From positions 1 through 64,000 of the forward strand of contig NZ_BMTL01000014.1 of NCBI RefSeq assembly GCF_014649655.1: a stretch of 64,000 nucleotides of DNA, in the 5' to 3' direction. Made by a program: the position numbers and the translations under genes. This document shows, one piece after another, positions 47,077-54,512 of the stretch (its first letter is position 1; every line of letters starts with the position of its first letter). The notes beneath the pieces were generated by a model. That model ran no database searches and had not been told where the DNA came from. It saw only the letters and a program-made list of their open reading frames with translations. The stretch is from Streptomyces humidus (lineage in GTDB: Bacteria; Actinomycetota; Actinomycetes; Streptomycetales; Streptomycetaceae).

Positions 47077-47798
47077 CCCGCCTGACGTTCCCGCCCGCAC
47101 TCCACGCCGAGTGGATCAAGATCCGCACGCTGCGCCCGCAGATCGGCGCCCTGGCCGCCGTGCCGCTCGCCACGGTCGCGTTCTCCGCACTGGCGGGACT
47201 CGGCGCCGGCGACGACGACATCCTGTTCTCCGCTTTCTTCGGCGTGAACTTCGGGCAGATCGCAGCGATCGCCTTCGGTACCACGGCCGTCTCCGCCGAA
47301 TTCCACACCGGCGCCCTGCGCCTGTCGCTGGCCGCGGTGCCTCGCCGGGGCAGCTGGTTCGCCGCCAAGCTGACGGCGATCGGCCTGCCGGTGCTCGCCG
47401 TCGGCCTGGTCACGGGCCTGACGGCCCTGGCGGCGGGAGCGATGACGGTGGGGCCGCAGGCGCGGGACGCGACCCCTGCGGAGTGGGTGCGCGGGACGGC
47501 CGGCTGCGCCGTCTATCTCACGCTGATGGCCCTGCTGGCCGCCGGTCTGACGACGGTCCTGCGCAGCGGGGTGGGGGCGCTGAGCATCCTCGTCCCCTTC
47601 CTGCTGCTCGTGTCCTTCGTCCTCGGCGACGTGAACGGCAACGCCGCCGACTTCCTGCCCGACCGGGCCGGCCAAGTCGTCCTGCACAGCAGCTGGGACG
47701 GCACGCTGGGGCCGTGGACGGGGCTCGCGGTGAGCGCGCTGTGGACGGCGGCGGCAGTCGCCGCGGGCCTGTGGCGGGTGCGGGTCCGGGACGCCTGA
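47073..47798 (+). CDS. ABC transporter permease, ABC-2 type
   Basis: 241 residues starting with ATG 47073, overlapping the ATPase stop. HAEWIKIRTLRPQIGALAAV is the typical N-terminal coupling region. About six membrane helices follow, including IAAIAFGTTAVSAEFHTGAL, whose SAEFHTGALRLSL segment is common in streptomycete ABC-2 permeases, and LSILVPFLLLVSFVLGDVNG. With the ATPase it should form a homodimeric exporter. Substrate unknown. Confidence 0.92.
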   Translation: MTRLTFPPALHAEWIKIRTLRPQIGALAAVPLATVAFSALAGLGAGDDDILFSAFFGVNFGQIAAIAFGTTAVSAEFHTGALRLSLAAVPRRGSWFAAKLTAIGLPVLAVGLVTGLTALAAGAMTVGPQARDATPAEWVRGTAGCAVYLTLMALLAAGLTTVLRSGVGALSILVPFLLLVSFVLGDVNGNAADFLPDRAGQVVLHSSWDGTLGPWTGLAVSALWTAAAVAAGLWRVRVRDA

Positions 47799-47856
47799 GC
47801 GGGACCGCGCACTGACGTGCCGCCAATTGTCAGTGGCGGCCGGTTTACTGGATCTC

Positions 47857-48267
47857 ATGGACATCGCGCACGGTCTGGCCACCGTTGACCTGCTGAGCGT
47901 CCGCGCGCTGCCCGCGCAGGGGTATCTCGTGGCGGAACTGCAGACCGGCGGGGACTTCCACGGCGAGGGCCGCGGCGCCTGGGGGGAGACGGAGGAGCAG
48001 TTCGAGGCCGACCGGGACGGCCTCTCGGAGCGGTTGACCGGCCGCTGGGGGCCGCCGCACCTCGTCAGCCTGGCGAGCACGCTGGAGCGCTCCACGGCCG
48101 GCGAGGACATACCCGAGCCCTGGGCATCGCTCAGTGGTCATGTCCCGGACCTGCACCTGTGGCAACTGCCCGGCACACCACGCTGGATAGCGCTCGGCGT
48201 CTCCCAGTGGGACGCCGAACTGCCCTTCCAGCTCCTGCTGGTGGTGACGGAGAACGACCCGCCCTGA
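47857..48267 (+). CDS. Hypothetical protein
   Basis: 136 residues from ATG 47857; an in-frame GTG-type start at 47827 is less likely. The protein reads as an alpha/beta domain (HGLATVDLLSVRALPAQGYL, WALSGHVPDLHLWQ-like WASLSGHVPDLHLWQ, WDAELPFQLLLVVTENDPP). Conserved Trp and Asp/Glu residues resemble small streptomycete proteins of unknown role. No signal or membrane segment is visible. It follows the ABC permease by 58 nt on the same strand, with its own terminator. Confidence 0.7.
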   Translation: MDIAHGLATVDLLSVRALPAQGYLVAELQTGGDFHGEGRGAWGETEEQFEADRDGLSERLTGRWGPPHLVSLASTLERSTAGEDIPEPWASLSGHVPDLHLWQLPGTPRWIALGVSQWDAELPFQLLLVVTENDPP

Positions 48268-48283
48268 CCCGGGGTCGGGGCGG
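48259..48283. terminator. Terminator over the stop codon of the hypothetical gene
   Basis: CCGCCC (48259-48264) and GGGCGG (48278-48283) pair and the stem continues inward through GAC/GTC. The TGA stop lies inside. It also precedes the end of the convergent glycosylase gene. Confidence 0.45.
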
Positions 48284-48307
48284 GGCATGGAGGCGGCCGT
48301 CGCGCCG

Positions 48308-48805
48308 TCAGTCCTGCGCCGCCGCCCGCAGCCGGGCGTACTCCTGCGCCATCGTCTCCGTCGTCCAGTGCGCGTTCAGCCCGCTGGGGTTCGGCAGCAC
48401 CCACACGCGGGTCTCCCCGATGCGGCGCTCCTGCGGCCCCACCGCGGCCTTGCGGTCCTCGAACGCGGCCCGGTAGGCGGTCACGCCCACGACCGCCAGC
48501 CAACGCGGCTCCAGCGCCGTCACCTTCCGCGCCAGCAGCCGGCCGCCCTCGCGGTACTCCTCGGCGCTCAGCTCGTCCGCCCGGGCCGACGCCCGCGCCA
48601 CCACGTTGGTGATGCCGAGCCCGTAGGACAGCAGCTCCCGCTGCTCGGCGGGTTTCATCAGCCGCGGCGTGAAGCCGGACAGGTGCAGCACGGGCCAGAA
48701 GCGGTTGCCGGGGCGGGCGAAGTGGTGGCCGGTCGCCGCCGTCATCAGACCCGGGTTGATGCCGCAGAACAGCACGCGCAGGCCGTCCGCGACGACGTCC
48801 GGCAC
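48308..48805 (-). CDS. mug: G/U mismatch-specific DNA glycosylase
   Basis: 165 residues from GTG 48805. MUG/TDG motifs: LRVLFCGINPGLMTAATGHH (active-site GINPG) and WVLPNPSGLNAHWT (NPSGLN loop that inserts into DNA). The enzyme removes uracil or related bases mispaired with G. GTG 48805 matches the start of E. coli Mug, but the frame continues upstream as believable protein (TRFSQAELEAARDRL) to CTG 48853, which overlaps the purB stop as CTGA behind GGGAG. Initiation at CTG is therefore possible. Confidence 0.9.
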   Translation of the reverse strand: MPDVVADGLRVLFCGINPGLMTAATGHHFARPGNRFWPVLHLSGFTPRLMKPAEQRELLSYGLGITNVVARASARADELSAEEYREGGRLLARKVTALEPRWLAVVGVTAYRAAFEDRKAAVGPQERRIGETRVWVLPNPSGLNAHWTTETMAQEYARLRAAAQD

Positions 48806-48849
48806 GAGTCGGTCGCGGGCGGCCTCCAGCTCCGCCTGGCTGAAGCGCG

Positions 48850-50292
48850 TCAGAGGATCGCTCCCGGGGTGTAACCGGCGGCCTCCGGCCGCTGCCCGAC
48901 GATCTCCTCGATCCGGCCGACCACGACGGCGACCTGCGCGGACGCGGCGCCTGTGAAGGACAGCTTGTCGGCCATCAGCGCGTCCAGCTGCGCCCGGTCG
49001 AGCGGCAGGCGCTCGTCCGCCGCCAGCTTGTCCAGCAGCTCGTTGCGCTCGGCGCCCTGCTCGCGCATCGCCAGCGCCGAGGCCACGGCGTTCTCCTTGA
49101 TGGCCTCGTGCGCCACCTCACGGCCGACGCCCGCGCGCACGGCGCCCATCAGCACCTTGGTGGTGGCCAGGAACGGCAGGTAGCGGTCGAGCTCGCGGGC
49201 GACGACGGCCGGGAAGGCGCCGAACTCGTCGAGCACCGTCAGGAACGTCTCCAGCAGGCCGTCCAGCGCGAAGAACGCGTCCGGCAGCGCGACCCGGCGC
49301 ACCACCGAGCAGGACACGTCGCCCTCGTTCCACTGGTCGCCCGCCAGCTCGCCGGTCATCGACGCGTAGCCGCGCAGGATGACCATCAGGCCGTTCACGC
49401 GCTCGCAGGAGCGGGTGTTCATCTTGTGCGGCATGGCGGACGAGCCGACCTGGCCGGGCTTGAAGCCCTCGGTCACCAGCTCGTGCCCGGCCATCAGCCG
49501 GATCGTCTTCGCCAGCGAGGAGGGCGCCGCGGCGAGCTGCACCAGCGCGGTGACGACCTCGTAGTCGAGCGAGCGCGGGTAGACCTGACCGACCGAGGTG
49601 AACGCCTGCGAGAAGCCCAGGTGACCGGCGATCCGGTCCTCCAGCCCGGCCAGCTTCGCGGCGTCCCCGCCCAGCAGGTCCAGCATGTCCTGGGCGGTGC
49701 CCACCGGGCCCTTGATGCCGCGCAGCGGGTAACGCCCGAGCAGCTCCTCGACCCTGCCGTAGGCGACGAGCAGCTCGTCGGCGGCGGTCGCGAACCGCTT
49801 GCCCAGGGTCGTGGCCTGCGCGGCCACGTTGTGCGAGCGGCCGGCCATGACCAGCTCGCCGTACTCGCCGGCCAGCTTGCCCAGGCGTGCCAGCACGGCC
49901 ACCGTACGGTCGCGGACCAGCTCCAGCGAGAGGCGGATCTGCAGCTGCTCGACGTTCTCCGTCAGGTCGCGGGACGTCATGCCCTTGTGGACCTGCTCGT
50001 GCCCGGCGAGGTCGTTGAACTCCTCGATACGGGCCTTGACGTCGTGCCGGGTGACCTTCTCGCGCTCGGCGATCGAGGCCAGGTCCACGGTGTCGAGGAC
50101 GCGCTCGTAGTCGGCGATCGCCGCGTCCGGCACCTCGATCCCGAGGTCCTTCTGGGCACGCAGCACGGCGAGCCAGAGCTGACGCTCCAGCTTCACCTTG
50201 TGCTCGGGCGACCAGAGCGTGGCGAGCTCGGCGGAGGCGTAGCGTCCGGCGAGGACGTTGGGGATGCGGGGCTTGGCGGGAGCGGAAGTCAC
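48850..50292 (-). CDS. purB: Adenylosuccinate lyase
   Basis: 480 residues. The fumarase/aspartase superfamily signature is VGSSAMPHKMNTRSCERVNG (~residues 280-299). TSRDLTENVEQLQIRLSLEL and GRSHNVAAQATTLGKRFATA supply the catalytic His and binding segments. PurB splits adenylosuccinate to AMP and SAICAR to AICAR, steps of purine synthesis, each releasing fumarate. Length and motifs are normal. The mismatch glycosylase follows directly or overlaps it. Confidence 0.97.
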   Translation of the reverse strand: MTSAPAKPRIPNVLAGRYASAELATLWSPEHKVKLERQLWLAVLRAQKDLGIEVPDAAIADYERVLDTVDLASIAEREKVTRHDVKARIEEFNDLAGHEQVHKGMTSRDLTENVEQLQIRLSLELVRDRTVAVLARLGKLAGEYGELVMAGRSHNVAAQATTLGKRFATAADELLVAYGRVEELLGRYPLRGIKGPVGTAQDMLDLLGGDAAKLAGLEDRIAGHLGFSQAFTSVGQVYPRSLDYEVVTALVQLAAAPSSLAKTIRLMAGHELVTEGFKPGQVGSSAMPHKMNTRSCERVNGLMVILRGYASMTGELAGDQWNEGDVSCSVVRRVALPDAFFALDGLLETFLTVLDEFGAFPAVVARELDRYLPFLATTKVLMGAVRAGVGREVAHEAIKENAVASALAMREQGAERNELLDKLAADERLPLDRAQLDALMADKLSFTGAASAQVAVVVGRIEEIVGQRPEAAGYTPGAIL

Positions 50293-50500
50293 GTGGACGG
50301 ATTCTACTGGCGATTCGTGCAGGTCGGCGCACGGTCCGGTTCGGCGGAACCTACGAGACCGGGGTCACTCGTCGTGGCCGCGGGGGGGAGCCCGCCGGTC
50401 TCCCGGGCGGGCGGCGTGCCGCGCCGGGCCACCGCCGGGGCACCGCCGGGGCACCGGGGTTCCGGCGTCGCCGAGAGTCCTCGGCCGGTCGCCCCGGCCT

Positions 50501-51292
50501 TCACGCCGTCGGACCGTCGTAGGGCAGCAGATCGGGCCGCTTCGGCGGCAGTCCGTCCCCGGAGGAGCGGCCCGTGAGGCGGCGGCCGATCCACGGCAGC
50601 AGGTGCTGCCGGGCGAACCGCGCGTCGGCGACCCGGCGGGCGGCCCACCCCGGGGGCGGCGTCGCCGCCATCGGCGCGTGCCACTCCATGCCCTCGGGGT
50701 CCTCGGGATCGTGCCCGAGGGTCTGCCAGACGGCCTCGGCGACCCTGCGGTGGCCCTCCGCCGTCAGATGCAGCCGGTCGACGTCCCACATGCGCGGGTC
50801 GCTCAGTGACGGCGCGCCGTACAGGTCGACGACGAGCGCGCCGTGCCGCGCGGCCAGCTCCTCGACGCACACGAAGAGCTCCTCCATGCGCGGCCGGAAC
50901 CGCTCCAGGACAGGCCCCTGCCGTCCGGGACTGCGCATCAGCACCAGCTGCCGGCAGTTCGGCGCCAGCCGCTCCACGGCCTCCGTCAGCAGGCCCTTGA
51001 CCCGGCCCATGTCGCACTTGGGCCGCAGAGTGTCGTTGAGGCCGCCGACCAGGGTGATCACATCGGCGCCCATCGCGGCCGCCACCGGCACCTGCTCCTC
51101 GACGATCTGCCCGATCAGCTTGCCGCGGACGGCCAGGTTGGCGTACCGGAAGCCGGGGGCGCGGGCGGCCATCCGTGCGGCGAGGAGGTCGGCCCAGCCC
51201 CGGTAGGTGCCGTCGGGCAGCAGGTCGGACATGCCCTCGGTGAAGGAGTCGCCGACGGCGACCAGGCTGGTGTGTGTGGGGTTCGTCTGCAT
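50501..51292 (-). CDS. SGNH/GDSL-type esterase
   Basis: 263 residues from ATG 51292. The SGNH blocks are VAVGDSFTEGMSDLLPDGT (Ser nucleophile), NLAVRGKLIGQIVEEQ (Gly), ITLVGGLNDTLRPKCDMG (Asn) and WDVDRLHLTAEGHRRVAEAV (Asp, His). No signal peptide is seen, so it works inside the cell. The C-terminal ~50 residues (WAARRVADARFARQHLLPWI) are an extra helix region. Such enzymes deacylate lipids, sugars or peptidoglycan precursors; the substrate is unknown. A 208-nt gap separates it from purB. Confidence 0.92.
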   Translation of the reverse strand: MQTNPTHTSLVAVGDSFTEGMSDLLPDGTYRGWADLLAARMAARAPGFRYANLAVRGKLIGQIVEEQVPVAAAMGADVITLVGGLNDTLRPKCDMGRVKGLLTEAVERLAPNCRQLVLMRSPGRQGPVLERFRPRMEELFVCVEELAARHGALVVDLYGAPSLSDPRMWDVDRLHLTAEGHRRVAEAVWQTLGHDPEDPEGMEWHAPMAATPPPGWAARRVADARFARQHLLPWIGRRLTGRSSGDGLPPKRPDLLPYDGPTA

Positions 51293-51322
51293 GGCGACAC
51301 AGATGGTAGCCCGAGTCGCATA

Positions 51323-51419
51323 CCCGTCGGTCGGTCGCCTCTGCCCGCCCGGCGGCCAACCGTCTCCGAGGCCCGGCGGCCAACCGCCTCCGTGGTCCGC
51401 CGGTCGGCCGCCTCCGCGA
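51323..51419. repeat. 24-bp tandem repeat, about four copies
   Basis: Two nearly identical 24-bp units (51348-51371 and 51372-51395, differing at two bases) contain CGGCGGCCAACCG. They are followed by a diverged third unit (51396-51419) and preceded by a partial one (from 51323). The array fills the gap between the SGNH gene start and the CBS-protein gene end. Confidence 0.65.
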
Positions 51420-51458
51420 GCCGCGCGTGCCTGCCGCGCGCGGCTCGCGCCGCTCCTG

Positions 51459-52472
51459 TCAGGCGCGCTGCCCGAACAGTTCCCGCAGCACGTCCTCCAT
51501 GGTGACCAGGCCGGCCAGCCGCCCGTCGGAGCCGAGCACGGCCGCCAGATGCGTATGGCTGCCCCGCATCGCGGTCAGGACGTCGTCCAGCGGCGTCGCC
51601 TCCCGGACCCGCGCGATGGCGCGCATGTCCCGCAGCCGGAACGGAGTGTCCCGCGGCGAGGCGTCCAGCGCGTCCTTCACGTGCAGATAGCCGACGATCC
51701 GCCGGCCCTCGTCCACCACCGGGAACCGGGAGAACCCGGACTCGGCGGCCAGCGTCTCCAGCCCCTCGGGAGTGACTCCCACACGCGCGTGGACGACGCG
51801 TTCCAGCGGCAGGACGACGTCCCGCACCGGGCGGCGGCCCAGCTCCAGGGCGTCGTGCAGCCGCTCCTGGGCGCGGTCGTCGATCAGCCCGGCCTCGCCC
51901 GCGTCCCTGACGATCTGCGCCAGCTCCGCGTCCGAGAAGGTCGCCGTGACCTCGTCCCTCGTCTCGATCCGCATCAGCTTCAGCAGGGCGTTCGCGAAGG
52001 CGTTGATCGCGAAGATCACCGGTCGCAGCCCCCGGGCGAGGGCGACCAGCGGCGGCCCCAGCAGCAGGGCGCTGCGCACCGGCTCGGCGAGCGCGACGTT
52101 CTTCGGGACCATCTCGCCGAGCAGCATGTGCAGATAGGTGGCGAGGACGAGCGCGATCACGAAGGACACCGCGTGGCCGGCGCCCGTGGGCACCCCCGCC
52201 GCGTGGAACACCGGCTCGAGCAGGTGCGCGATGGCGGGCTCGGCGACCACGCCGAGGAGCAGGGTGCACAGGGTGATGCCGAGCTGTGCGGCCGCCAGCA
52301 GGGCCGAGACGTGCTGCAGTCCCCACAGCACGTTCCTGGCGCGCCGGTCGCCCTGCTCGGCGTACGGCTCGATCTGCGAGCGGCGTACGGAGATCAGCGC
52401 GAACTCGGCGCCCACGAAGAACGCGTTGACGACCAGGGTCGCCAGCGCGATGAGCAACTGGACGGCGATCAC
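51459..52472 (-). CDS. CNNM/CBS-domain membrane protein (HlyC/CorC-like)
   Basis: 337 residues from GTG 52472, which overlaps the stop of the upstream paralogue (GTGA). Residues 1-~165 form the CNNM (DUF21) membrane domain (LLIALATLVVNAFFVGAEFA, LGITLCTLLLGVVAEPAI, LGEMVPKNVALAEP). Residues ~205-335 hold two CBS motifs (VVLPLERVVHARVGVTPEGL, LAAVLGSDGRLAGLVTMEDV). The C-terminal CorC_HlyC transporter-associated domain is missing. The family exports or senses Mg2+. The two paralogues probably form a heteromer. Confidence 0.93.
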   Translation of the reverse strand: MIAVQLLIALATLVVNAFFVGAEFALISVRRSQIEPYAEQGDRRARNVLWGLQHVSALLAAAQLGITLCTLLLGVVAEPAIAHLLEPVFHAAGVPTGAGHAVSFVIALVLATYLHMLLGEMVPKNVALAEPVRSALLLGPPLVALARGLRPVIFAINAFANALLKLMRIETRDEVTATFSDAELAQIVRDAGEAGLIDDRAQERLHDALELGRRPVRDVVLPLERVVHARVGVTPEGLETLAAESGFSRFPVVDEGRRIVGYLHVKDALDASPRDTPFRLRDMRAIARVREATPLDDVLTAMRGSHTHLAAVLGSDGRLAGLVTMEDVLRELFGQRA

Positions 52473-53803
52473 TTGTCGGCCCCTTCCGCGGGGGTGTCGG
52501 CGAGCGGTGCGTGCAGCAGCACCCGGGCGGCCCGGCGGCCGGAGGCGTCCACGACGTCCATGCGCCAGCCGGCGACCTCCAGGGTGTCGCCGACGGCCGG
52601 TATCCGGCCCAGTTCGGCGGCGACCAGACCGGCCAGCGTCTCGTAGGGGCCCTCCGGGGCCTGCAGTCCGACGCGGGCGAGCTGGTCGGTGCGGGCGGAG
52701 CCGTCGGCCGAGTACAGGGTGCGGCCCTCGTCGTCCGAGCCCGCGGGGGCGAGGTCGGGCGTCTCGTGCGGGTCGTGCTCGTCGCGGACCTCGCCGACGA
52801 CCTCCTCGACGATGTCCTCCAGCGTCGCGACGCCCGCCGTGCCGCCGTACTCGTCGATGACCACGGCCATCGTCCGTTTGCCGGACAACCGGTCCAGCAG
52901 CCGGTCCACGGTGAGCGACTCGGGCACCAGGAGGGGTTCGCGCATGATCTCCGAGACCGGCACGCGCGGGCGCCGCCCGGCCGGGATCGCCAGCACGTCC
53001 TTGATGTGCGCGGTGCCGACCACCGTGTCGAGGCCGCCGCGGTACACCGGGAAGCGGGACAGCCCCGTGGCCCGGGTGGCGTTGGCGACGTCCTCGCAGG
53101 TCGCCGCGGCTTCCAGGGCGACTACCTGCACACGCGGGGTCATCACGTTCTCCGCCGTCAGGTCGGCCAGGTTCAGGGTGCGCACGAAGAGCTCGGCGGT
53201 GTCCGCCTCCAGGGCGCCCTCTCTGGCCGAGTGCCGGGCCAGGGCCGCGAGCTCCTGGGGACCGCGTGCGGCGGCCAGCTCCTCGGTGGGCTCCACGCCG
53301 AAGAGTCGCACGACACGGTTCGCGGTCTCGTTGAGATGGCTGATGAAGGGCCGGAAGGCGGCGCTGAACCAGCGCTGGGCGTTGCCCACGCCCTTGGCGA
53401 CCGCCAGCGGCGACGAGATCGCCCAGTTCTTGGGCACGAGTTCGCCGACGACCATCAGGAACACCGTCGACAGGGCCGTGCCCAGCACCAGCGCGACGGA
53501 ACCGGCGGCCGTGCTCGACAGACCGAGCGACTCCAGCGGCCCGGAGATCAGCCTGGCGATCGACGGCTCGGACAGCATGCCGACCACCAGGTTGGTGACC
53601 GTGATGCCCAACTGCGCGCCCGAGAGCTGGAAGGTGAGGTTCCGTACGGCCTTCAGCGCCCCGGCCGCGCCGCGCTCGCCGCGCTCCACCGCCCGTTCGA
53701 GTTCGCTCCGCTCGACGGTGGTCAGCGAGAACTCGGCGGCCACGAAGGCGCCGCATGCCAGCGACAGCAGGATCGCCACCAGGAGCAGCAGCACTTCGGT
53801 CAT
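52469..53803 (-). CDS. CNNM/CBS/CorC-domain membrane protein
   Basis: 444 residues from ATG 53803. The CNNM membrane domain (LLLVAILLSLACGAFVAAEF, GAQLGITVTNLVVGMLSEPS, VFLMVVGELVPKNWAISSPL) is followed by a CBS pair (NVMTPRVQVVALEAAATCED, TMAVVIDEYGGTAGVATLED) and a C-terminal CorC_HlyC domain (LARVGLQAPEGPYETLAGLV, VAGWRMDVVDASGRRAARVL). This is the complete form of the family and is linked to Mg2+ or Co2+ homeostasis. It is the first gene of a coupled pair. Confidence 0.95.
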   Translation of the reverse strand: MTEVLLLLVAILLSLACGAFVAAEFSLTTVERSELERAVERGERGAAGALKAVRNLTFQLSGAQLGITVTNLVVGMLSEPSIARLISGPLESLGLSSTAAGSVALVLGTALSTVFLMVVGELVPKNWAISSPLAVAKGVGNAQRWFSAAFRPFISHLNETANRVVRLFGVEPTEELAAARGPQELAALARHSAREGALEADTAELFVRTLNLADLTAENVMTPRVQVVALEAAATCEDVANATRATGLSRFPVYRGGLDTVVGTAHIKDVLAIPAGRRPRVPVSEIMREPLLVPESLTVDRLLDRLSGKRTMAVVIDEYGGTAGVATLEDIVEEVVGEVRDEHDPHETPDLAPAGSDDEGRTLYSADGSARTDQLARVGLQAPEGPYETLAGLVAAELGRIPAVGDTLEVAGWRMDVVDASGRRAARVLLHAPLADTPAEGADK

Positions 53804-53857
53804 CGGGTCACCTCCGTCCCAGGATCGGACAGGGCGGGGGGCAGCGCGCTGTGTCGC

Positions 53858-53905
53858 GTGCGGGTGCGCGTGCGGGTTCGGGTGCGCGCGCGGGTTCGTG
53901 TGCGG
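53858..53905. repeat. Hexanucleotide repeat, eight units
   Basis: Eight 6-bp units of the form GTGCGG, GTGCGC, GTTCGG or GTTCGT run without gaps from 53858 to 53905, just upstream of the CNNM/CBS operon start. Length variation between strains would be expected. Confidence 0.7.
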
Positions 53906-53956
53906 CTACGGGGAGGCTCGCCCATGGGCGGACGCTCACACCTTTCATGACGTCGT

Positions 53957-53986
53957 GGGGACCGCGCGGCGATCCGCGCGGCCCCC
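53957..53986 (-). terminator. Hairpin between the GNAT gene and the CNNM/CBS operon
   Basis: CCGCGCGG (53962-53969) and CCGCGCGG (53974-53981) pair across CGAT, with GGGG/CCCC flanks extending the stem. It lies just past the stop of the minus-strand GNAT gene. Confidence 0.6.
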
Positions 53987-54026
53987 CCAGGGTAAAGGAT
54001 CGGCAAAGTGGTCTTGTGGGCCCAGG

Positions 54027-54452
54027 TCAGTCGACGAGCGGCTTCACCCAGCGCCGCCACTTCTCCTCGGGCGCGTACCCCGCCGCGCGCCAGGCATGAT
54101 GCGCCGTCTCGTTGCGGGTGAGCACCATCGCGTCCCCGCGGCGGCCGCCCAGCCGCACGAACCGCTCCTCCGCGGCCGCCAGCAGCGCCGACCCGACGCC
54201 CCGGCGGCGGCGCCGCGGGTGCACGGCCAGCCGGTACAGGTGGCACCGCCAGCCGTCGAACCCGGCGATCACCGTTCCGACCAGCTCACCGCCCTGCTCG
54301 GCCAGGATCAGCGCCTGCGGGTCGCGGGCGACCAGCCGCTCCACTCCGCCGCGGTCGTCGCTGATGCTCGTCCCCTCGGCGGCGGTTTTCCAGAAGGCCA
54401 GCACAGTGTCCAGGTCATCGGGTGTCGCGGCCCGTATCCGCAGTTCAGACAT
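54027..54452 (-). CDS. GNAT family N-acetyltransferase
   Basis: A 141-residue single-domain GNAT. LRIRAATPDDLDTVLAFWKT is the first strand and helix, ALILAEQGGELVGTVIAGFD the central strands, and LAVHPRRRRRGVGSALLAAA the acetyl-CoA pyrophosphate loop. It ends with RNETAHHAWRAAGYAPEEKW. This sequence resembles the small YpeA/RimI-like acetyltransferases; substrate unknown. The ATG start is clear. Confidence 0.93.
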   Translation of the reverse strand: MSELRIRAATPDDLDTVLAFWKTAAEGTSISDDRGGVERLVARDPQALILAEQGGELVGTVIAGFDGWRCHLYRLAVHPRRRRRGVGSALLAAAEERFVRLGGRRGDAMVLTRNETAHHAWRAAGYAPEEKWRRWVKPLVD

Positions 54453-54512
54453 GCGTCGATCCCATCACGGGCGGAGCGCCGGAAGGGGAACCCGGTGCTC
54501 TTCCACGGACCC

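Noticed and set aside
51323..51419. CRISPR-like array
   Set aside because: The 24-bp units are contiguous, with no spacers between them, and no cas gene is present.
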